The position numbers and the translations under genes were made by a program. From Magicicada septendecula (Eukaryota > Arthropoda > Insecta > Hemiptera > Cicadidae): a DNA stretch of 64,000 nt. The stretch is taken from contig CM068372.1 of the NCBI GenBank assembly GCA_034769895.1, forward strand, positions 234,688,843 through 234,752,842. Direction: 5' to 3'. Shown here piece after piece: positions 56,591 through 64,000 of the stretch (position 1 is its first letter; every line of letters starts with the position of its first letter). The notes under the pieces were generated by a model. It worked only from the letters and a program-made list of their open reading frames with translations, was not told where the DNA came from and did not search any database.

Positions 56591-59500
56591 TAAGTCAACT
56601 CTCTGACCTTTCACCACCGACTACTTCCTAATTTAAATAAAGACTCTTAAATGTTTAAGTCAAGACTCCACGGAAATTATGACGGACTCCAACGATACGT
56701 TACTACCGACTCTCCGAAAATTTACTAATAGACTCCCCGATCTGCTTTCGGCTTATTTTATATAGTCAATACATCGAATTCCCCACTAAGTCTCTTTTCG
56801 TCATCCTGCTTTATTGCCATTGGTTCTTTTTCCCTTTCTTCTAAAAAAATTCCCTCCTAGTTCTCTTACATGTCACCCTGCGCCGTCTCAATTGGGTTTT
56901 TTTTTGTTTTTTTTTTTACGTTTTGGCATTATACTGAAACGTTACTGTGAACCTGTGTTTTAATTTAATATGTATATAAACATATAATAATAAATCAACT
57001 ATTAATGGTAACTATAACAATATATAATAATATAAAGCATTGTAATGTACATAGATGTAAGTAATATATAAATGAAAATTTGAATCAAAAGAGGCTCGAC
57101 AGTCAGGCGCCGACAAAATAAGTTACAATAGACCCAAAACACCCTTACATGTCATAAAAGCATAAAATGTTTTGTAGAGTAAATACAGCAAAAAACGCCC
57201 ATGTACCGTTAGGTCAACGGTACTGTGTCCTTCAAGAGACAATAGATGACACGCCAATAAGTATGACTATTTTAGAAAGTAGCGTCACTTTTTAGGAGTC
57301 TAACGAACGTCCGCGTAAGTCTGTCGCCCGCTCTCTGGCAACAAATCACGGATAGCGTCGGTAGTGAGCGCGAAAAAGATACAGCACCGGAATGGGTACA
57401 TTCGAATTTACCGGCAAATATTTCAAATTCAGGCCAATGGAAGTATGATCAACAAGAGCTGTAGTGAGGGAAGGACTCGGAAAACTATAAAAAACAAGTG
57501 AAGCAAACGAAAGGAGGAAGTCTAAGTTTAATTTTCACGCAAAACACGGGAAACCTGCGTCACTCGATGTGAGAATTTCATTACTATAATTCTAAATTCA
57601 AATCAATAGATTAACTCGGTTAAATAGTTGAGAAAGAATTACAGTCATCAAGAAGTTTATTTTATATGTGTGCGCGATAGTACGTACGGACCAGAAGATG
57701 TTTAACTTGTGCTCATTCTCAAAAGACCCACGAGTTCAGATACTAACTATTACAATTTATGCTATATGACATGTTAGGAGAGTTATTGTATAGTAAAGTA
57801 AGGAAACAAATTATAATAATTCTAGAAATGGTAACGAAGTTGAATAATTGAATCTATTGAAGATTATAGAAGTTCATAGTAGTTAAGAATTTATGATACA
57901 TATATGTTTTGATTAATATATTGAAGATTTAAATGTGTTAAGGGAGTAAATTTGAATCTACTGATTGCTCATTTGAATAATACTTGATTAATATGATTTT
58001 GAAGAATCCGTAAGCTAGAGATATTAATAATTTTGTTATTAGTTATAAAGAATATTAATGAGTATAAATTTGAAAGATGATATTAATGATTAATTCTCAG
58101 ATGTCTTATGTAATAAGAAGATAATAATATAAATCTTAGTATCTGAACGAAGTTATTTCATAACAATCCTGAGACACTCTGCCCTGGCGCCCAAGCAAAT
58201 TAATTAATAATACAAAACTGAGTGGAAGTATTCAGTAATAAATATATCTAAATATAATTTGTAACACAATAAATCAATGTAATTACCGACTACATGCAAT
58301 ACTGTCTTGAATAAATTATTTATTCAACATTCGAAGATTACGCGCGCTTCACGAGTGGCGCCTTAACCTAGAACGTAAGTGATATTTGACGCAACCAACG
58401 TGTGGCATAATAACCATACTTAAGAATCTTTATAATACACACTAGAGTCAGTTTCAGATTTCAGGAATTGATTTAATTACATTCAGTTACTGGGTTTAAG
58501 ATTTGCGATTTCAAAATAAGAAATTTTTTTATTCGATTACTCACTGAAACAAATAAGAAGCATTTTCTCAGTACATGCTTATTGGTTATATAGGCTAAGT
58601 TAAGTTGTATCAACGATCACTACTACATTCTAATCTGACTTATAGAAACCAGATACGGATTATGAAAATATTCAATTAACTAACTAATGATATGAGAGAG
58701 TGGATTTTCCTTCCAGAGGATCACTAAGATCCTGGTCTGAGAATTGCTCCTTCTCTAGGAGAACAATAATTCTGTGAAAAACGCTGTTAACATAAAAAAT
58801 GATAGGTTAGTATTTCAGACGTGTCAGTTTGCGCATAAGTTTGTTACGTAGGCTGTCTATGTAAACCAAACCAAAATGATGATGTAGGCAAAACTTCTTT
58901 GTTTCGAGAGGTATTAAAGTGAAGGTATTATCCTATTAACATTTCTGTAGGTGTAAGGAATTATTAAACAATATTTAGGCCACTCTTAAAAAGACGGTAA
59001 AAGAACAAAAAATTACGTCATTAGCTGAATGGGAAATTTCAACCCCCCGACATCTTCCTCTTCTACGTCGCATGTTTCTTATCCCCGTTTCATTACGCAG
59101 TACACTTCAGACCATACCCTGAACTTCGCAGCCAGGTCGAGTCATTGAACGTCAATGTAAAACGTTTGCGCAAAATGTTTTGCAATCTGTTCTGACGGCT
59201 TCTGCAATCGCCTGACCTATGGTAAACCGTGAATTATGGAAATTGTTACAATCTTACAAAACGAAAATTGCAAGACTAAACAATTTTTGACGATAAGCTA
59301 ATTCGTAATACGAGCGATTACTTAATTCATATTAATGAATTGGACAGACCGGTCGAACTGAAACTTCGTTCAGAGTTCAAGATCAAGGTTGCACAATTTA
59401 CGTTTTGTTACAGACGAAATAAACAGGAAAATTAATCGTATAACGTTTGGAACGTTTTGAGTAATTACTTGTTACTCATTCATCCAGAAAACCTAATAAA

Positions 59501-60902
59501 ACGTAAACAGTTTAGCCAACGCGGCTCTCGATTATGAGAGAACTCATTTGTTACTGTACATAACTTAACCCCACTGAGTGCCATCAGAGTGGCTAATTCT
59601 TTTCCTCCTCCTGCTTTTATTGCACAAATTGGCGTCAAAAGACTTTTTACTTCTTTCCTCGGGTTCTCTTAAACAATCTACGGCGTATTCTATCGTTCCG
59701 TTTTCTTTTACTGTCAAAGATGCGCTCCATGAAACCAAGTCGGAATTTACCAAAGTGCTCTTTCTTCTTAGACACGTTGTTTCTAATCTCAAACGCTACA
59801 CGCATGTTTTCTAATTGTTTCCTTAAACTTGGACTAATTTCGTCTCTGTTACGATAGCCTACATACTTTTCTCAAGGTACTTTTCCATCAAGTTGGCTTC
59901 GAACTTTCTATATTTGCGCTGGAGCTTCTTGTAAAAAATGTATATACTGACACTAAGTTGCATCTGTTCTTTAAGATTGTAACGGAGATTTTTTATTCTT
60001 ATTTTTATTTAAATGTGAATTCTATGTTATCATCTACGTTTTTATCGTAGTTTTCAATTTTTCTTTGTTAACTGTGTAATATAAAAATATTACAAATATA
60101 AAAAAATAAAAATGAGAAATAGAAAAGATATATATTGTATATTGTGTGTCGATTGCTGTGTTGACAATGGTATTGTATTGTGCCCTCCTTTTAGCCCCAC
60201 TAGTTAGGCTAGTCAATTTGTAATATAATTTCAAATGTATTAATAAATAAAATATAAAGATATTGATGATAAGAATTGTGTATGTTGTCTGGATCTCGGT
60301 ATTGAACTCCCCGATGATACAGCTCCACTTTGAAATTACCAAATACAAAGAATAGATTTAATATAAATATGTTATAACTAGGTGTGATTGATTGATAAAT
60401 AACAAATAAATCAAACTTTAAAAATTGTGAAAATATTTTTTCTTGTTCTTGTATTGAGTTTGATTGAATTATTTAATTTAATTAATTTCTAATTAATTAA
60501 TTAATTGAGTTTGTAATTTCCTTATATATCTATTCTCTCACTGTAAATTATGTTTCTGTTTAATAAAAAATAATAGTAACATTAATTATGGAAATAAAAA
60601 CAATGCTGGTAACTGAGTAATGATTTGCGTTTATTAACATTCAAAATTATGCGCCAGTCAAACTGCGCATGTCCCAGGCACTGGCTAATATTCGCTACAG
60701 TCGGTAGTGAAAAAAATCAACAAATATATTTTTACAAGTTTAGATTTGTGGTTCTTTTAACGAGTCGAAATGGTCAGAGGGCAAGGAACAAGATACATTT
60801 AACAGGTATTCTTAAACTAAATGTTAATAGCTGAAATAGAACAAAATTATTATTACAATTGTCAATTAGAAAAAAATTAAATTGCGAACCAAGTCGAAGA
60901 AA
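56591..60902. other. No supported gene
   Basis: AT-rich. A slightly GC-richer part at 57,300-57,550 has no frame. Opposing frames at 59,565-59,814 (75 and 78 codons) are unassigned. Confidence 0.45.
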
Positions 60903-60964
60903 TGACGTCACTCCCCTCCAGGAGGCACTGCACCGTCTTTGTGAGAAATCCAGTAATGGCCGCC
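60903..60964 (+). promoter_or_regulatory. CRE ... ATGGCCGCC module (second)
   Basis: TGACGTCACTC at 60,903 and ATGGCCGCC at 60,956, a spacing of 53 against 47 in the module at 53,093. The surroundings (60,890-61,110) are GC-richer, and two opposing unassigned frames (60,859-61,071 plus; 61,187-60,774 minus) cross here. It might be a promoter or first exon; no proof. Confidence 0.3.
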
Positions 60965-63900
60965 GTCTACTCGATTTTAACTGCGATGCTGTTGGAATTG
61001 ACAGAGCTTCTCCCGCAGAAATAAAAATGATATTCCCTTTTCTGCGAAGTGGTGTTGGTCCAGGAATATAGTGTGGAATGTCCTCTCGTCGTCTGCGATG
61101 TCGATTTCTGGATGGATTTCTTGTGTAGTGTCCGGTGTTCAAATATGTGTATTGGTGTTCTGTGAATTTGGTCCAAAAATCGTTCAAAATGGCTGTCGAT
61201 TTCTTGTGTTGAGTTTTATGGTGTTCTTACTGTGTTTTGGGAATTTGTGAAGTGTTAGAAATTGATAGTTAAGGTTATTTCACTTTTTAGATCATCTCCG
61301 TTACACGCCACATAACCACACTTGGTTTTATTACAAATTATTTTGTTTTCAGTACTCCGCTAACACATTTCCAACTATTCCGCTTTGCGATTAACAATAG
61401 ACTAATAGACGCAACGTCGTCGTTTTAGGGCAATTTGTGCTATGTCTTTTTCCTCTTCATATTGTTTAACTATAAAAATATCTGTCTAAGACTTGTTTCA
61501 CCATCTAACTATACATAATAAGTTTTCTTATTTTTTACTGTATTTCAAATATTTCTTAATTTTACATAAATCTAACTATTCAGTAATATTGATTATTTAA
61601 TTTTACATCTTTTGATATACAGCTGGGTTTGTTTCAAGCTCATTTAAGCCCAAAATTTACAATTTTATATAATGATTGTATGCCTCATATTTTGTACAAA
61701 TTCAGTGTTTTAAAGGTTTTTATTTGTTTTTTCTGTATAATATTTCCATGGAATATACTTAATAACTCCGTAATTACTTTGTTGTTAATAATTTGGTTGT
61801 TAACACATTTCAATATTGATTAATTTACTGTTTAGTCTGATTTGATTACTATCATAGGCCTATTATTAACTGTTTCCAAAAGAAGTTAATTTCCTTTCTT
61901 TTGTCATTCTATTTGCTATTAACTGTATCTGTATTAATTATATTTTCAATTTCTGTATTGTATGTATTGACTTCTATTCCTATTACATAGATTGATTCTT
62001 TGATAGATAATTTTTTGGTTTATATGCCATTCTGTGTTTACTAAAATGGTGTCTTAGCTGGTCTGTTTATACATTATACATGGTTTACTGTTTTGAATAA
62101 AATTATTACATTTTTATGTCCTACTTGCCTCTCTGCCTTACACAATGGAAAATTAAATGACATGATTTTAAAATACAATAGAATATCTTGTATCTACTAA
62201 ACTTTCTTTATACTAATAACATCATTGAACCATAACATGAACATCTTATGCCTAATTTTCTCTATAACACCTAATTTTAACAAAAACATCTTATTCCTAT
62301 TACATTTAACTGTATCATCAAATGATAACAAAATATCTTATCCTTATTACTACCTAGACATAATTTAATTAGAAAATAAAAAACTCCTATTACTAGTAAT
62401 ACTGTCAGTCATTAACTGTCTTTTGTATTTATGTTTCTTTTGAAAACAATTCAACTGTGATTAAAAAAAACATCTTGTACCTATTATCACCTTATATCTA
62501 AAATATTATCTAATTAACAATAAATAACAAACATCTTATTATTAGTTATACCCTCAGTTATGAACTGTCCTCTGGTATTTGTCCTTCTCACAATTTACTT
62601 AACTGTAATTAAAGAAAATATTTTATTGGTAATAGTATTTCTTATATCTAATTTAAAAAACTCTTATTACTGATAATTTTGTCAGTCCTTAGACTGTCTT
62701 TGATTCCAATGGTTTTACTAGTATTATTCTACACTCATGGTAGTCTTTTTATAATATTTACACTTCATTGAATATCTTTTCATCGATTTTTTAGCTATGT
62801 TTCTCACTATACTCACTGTAGTTTCTTATTTTTGTTCCCTCACTTCACTTTATTGGGTTCTACACTATGGTAGTCTTTTCAGTGGGTTCTACACTATGGT
62901 AGTCTCTTTTGATATATTTTTTAACATATTACTCTTACAACTAGTATACAATTTGTGTTTTCTGGGATTGTATCTTGTAACTTGTTTGGGTCTACATATA
63001 TCAGTTTTAATTTTGTTTCATGGTATGTATTACATGACTAACATTTTGTTTTGGCATATCGCTTCCTGTTTCTGGTCTCCTTGTTGGCAATCTTGATATG
63101 TTTTGTCCCTTCTTCATATCACATTAGTAGTTTCTGGTCTTGTGCTTTCTCTGCCTCGTGACCTTATTATTATTGTTCCCTTATTAAAATGGTTTCATGA
63201 CAAATTATTTCCTTTTTTATGGTCCTTCCCTTTTTGTACTGCTTCCCCAATCTACTGGGTATACTGCTGGTTGAACTGGTTTTTACATAGTAGGTTATTT
63301 TAATCAATTGTTTTCTTTGTTATTTTCCATTTTTATTAACATTTTATAGACTTAATATACAGTTTCTAGTGTAATCCTTAAAACAATTTATTCTTCTCAC
63401 TCACTATGGAACTTTTTCCTTTATTTAGGTTGCATTAATTCAAATGTTTAGTGTGATAATTTTGTTATGTTACATATGCTCTCCTGTAAAAGTGATTAGT
63501 TCAGATCATACTCTTAGTATGGATGAAATAATTACTACTAATTCTTTGGTATTTACTACATTTCCTTCGTGATTACATGTTTTCACTTTATATACCTCTT
63601 TTTCCACCGTTGCTTCCTCTCAGATGATGTGTATCTCCTTCATTAGTTTCTTTCTTCATTAATAAGTGATCTCCAATCTTGTGTATAACATTATCATTTT
63701 ATATTCTTTCTTATTTGGTGCTTCCTCACCAGTATGTTTACTCCCTAACATTCCCTAACAAATTAATTGGAACAGTTCAGAGTGGCACTTTTGGCTTCAA
63801 TCCCTGCTGTCCAACACTTCAATTGAGTCCAGAGGTATTATCATCTCTGCTCAACACATAAGACTGATGGCATTTTCTACATCCAGTCATAAAAAATAAA

Positions 63901-64000
63901 TAAACAATAAAAGTAGTCATTTTTGACTAAAATAAACATCTTTAGATTCTTCACTTCATAATACGTTATATTAATTAATACTTTTATACACTTGACTCTT
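60965..64000. other. No supported gene
   Basis: AT-rich, pyrimidine-biased on the plus strand from 61,400 on, like an intron or intergenic DNA. The phrase GGTTCTACACTATGGTAGTC occurs twice close together (62,858 and 62,884). No domain was recognised in frames at 62,797-63,303 or 63,679-63,861. Confidence 0.45.

Noticed and set aside
59565-59814. Opposing 75- and 78-codon frames; hydrophobic start on the plus strand like a signal peptide
   Set aside because: The hydrophobic run is encoded by a CTCCTCCTGC-type simple tract, and neither frame matches a known protein.
60774-61187. 137-codon minus-strand frame as a gene
   Set aside because: Low-complexity arginine/serine content, an overlapping opposite frame of similar length in a GC-richer patch, and no domain.

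Overview
The window looks like repeat-rich, AT-rich arthropod chromosomal DNA, most likely from an insect. No host gene with a convincing exon structure was found. What can be recognised is almost entirely transposable elements (TEs) of many classes, several nested in one another, separated by long AT-rich stretches with nothing codable. The insect assignment is inferred from TE families typical of arthropods (Sailor, PIF/Harbinger with MADF, FLYWCH-MULE, mariner, Helitron, Penelope, Polinton-like) and from the base composition.

Layout. 1-1.7 kb holds a Ty3/gypsy pol tail. 1.75-7.5 kb carries two IS630-Tc1-mariner transposase genes of the DD82E (Sailor) type. The first is intact (503 aa). The second is frameshifted but sits in an element with about 410-bp inverted repeats, and that element split a small 8-bp-TSD hAT-like MITE whose two halves can be rejoined on paper. 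8.4-20.2 kb is a graveyard: a foldback, LINE endonuclease and RT remnants, an internally deleted PIF/Harbinger element (1,165 bp, TTA TSD), a FLYWCH-MULE pseudogene, a non-autonomous hAT and a mariner remnant.

21,048-37,758 is the most striking object: a 16.7-kb element with a perfect 6-bp TSD (TCGATT) and AGT...ACT termini, as in Polintons/Mavericks. It is built as a giant near-palindrome (arms about 6.6 and 8.2 kb). Each arm carries the same 87-codon ORF (2 nt different in 264). Only the right arm carries a 5'-truncated double-jelly-roll capsid-like gene. The spacer holds a (TTACGTC)n-type satellite framed by a perfect 32-bp inverted repeat and a captured gypsy RNase H-integrase ORF. No protein-primed DNA polymerase, packaging ATPase, protease or Polinton integrase is visible. 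The element appears to have landed in the 3' region of a degenerate Penelope-like element (RT plus GIY-YIG).

39.1-39.4 kb is a 74-bp minisatellite. 47,061-53,043 is a full-length Helitron (5' TC, 3' hairpin plus CTAG, A/T target, Rep-helicase on the minus strand) broken by three frameshifts. 55,195-56,590 is an inverted-repeat element of unassigned superfamily. Two CRE/ATGGCCGCC modules (53.1 and 60.9 kb) are the only promoter-like signals. The remainder, especially 40.9-47.0 and 56.6-64.0 kb, shows no supported gene.
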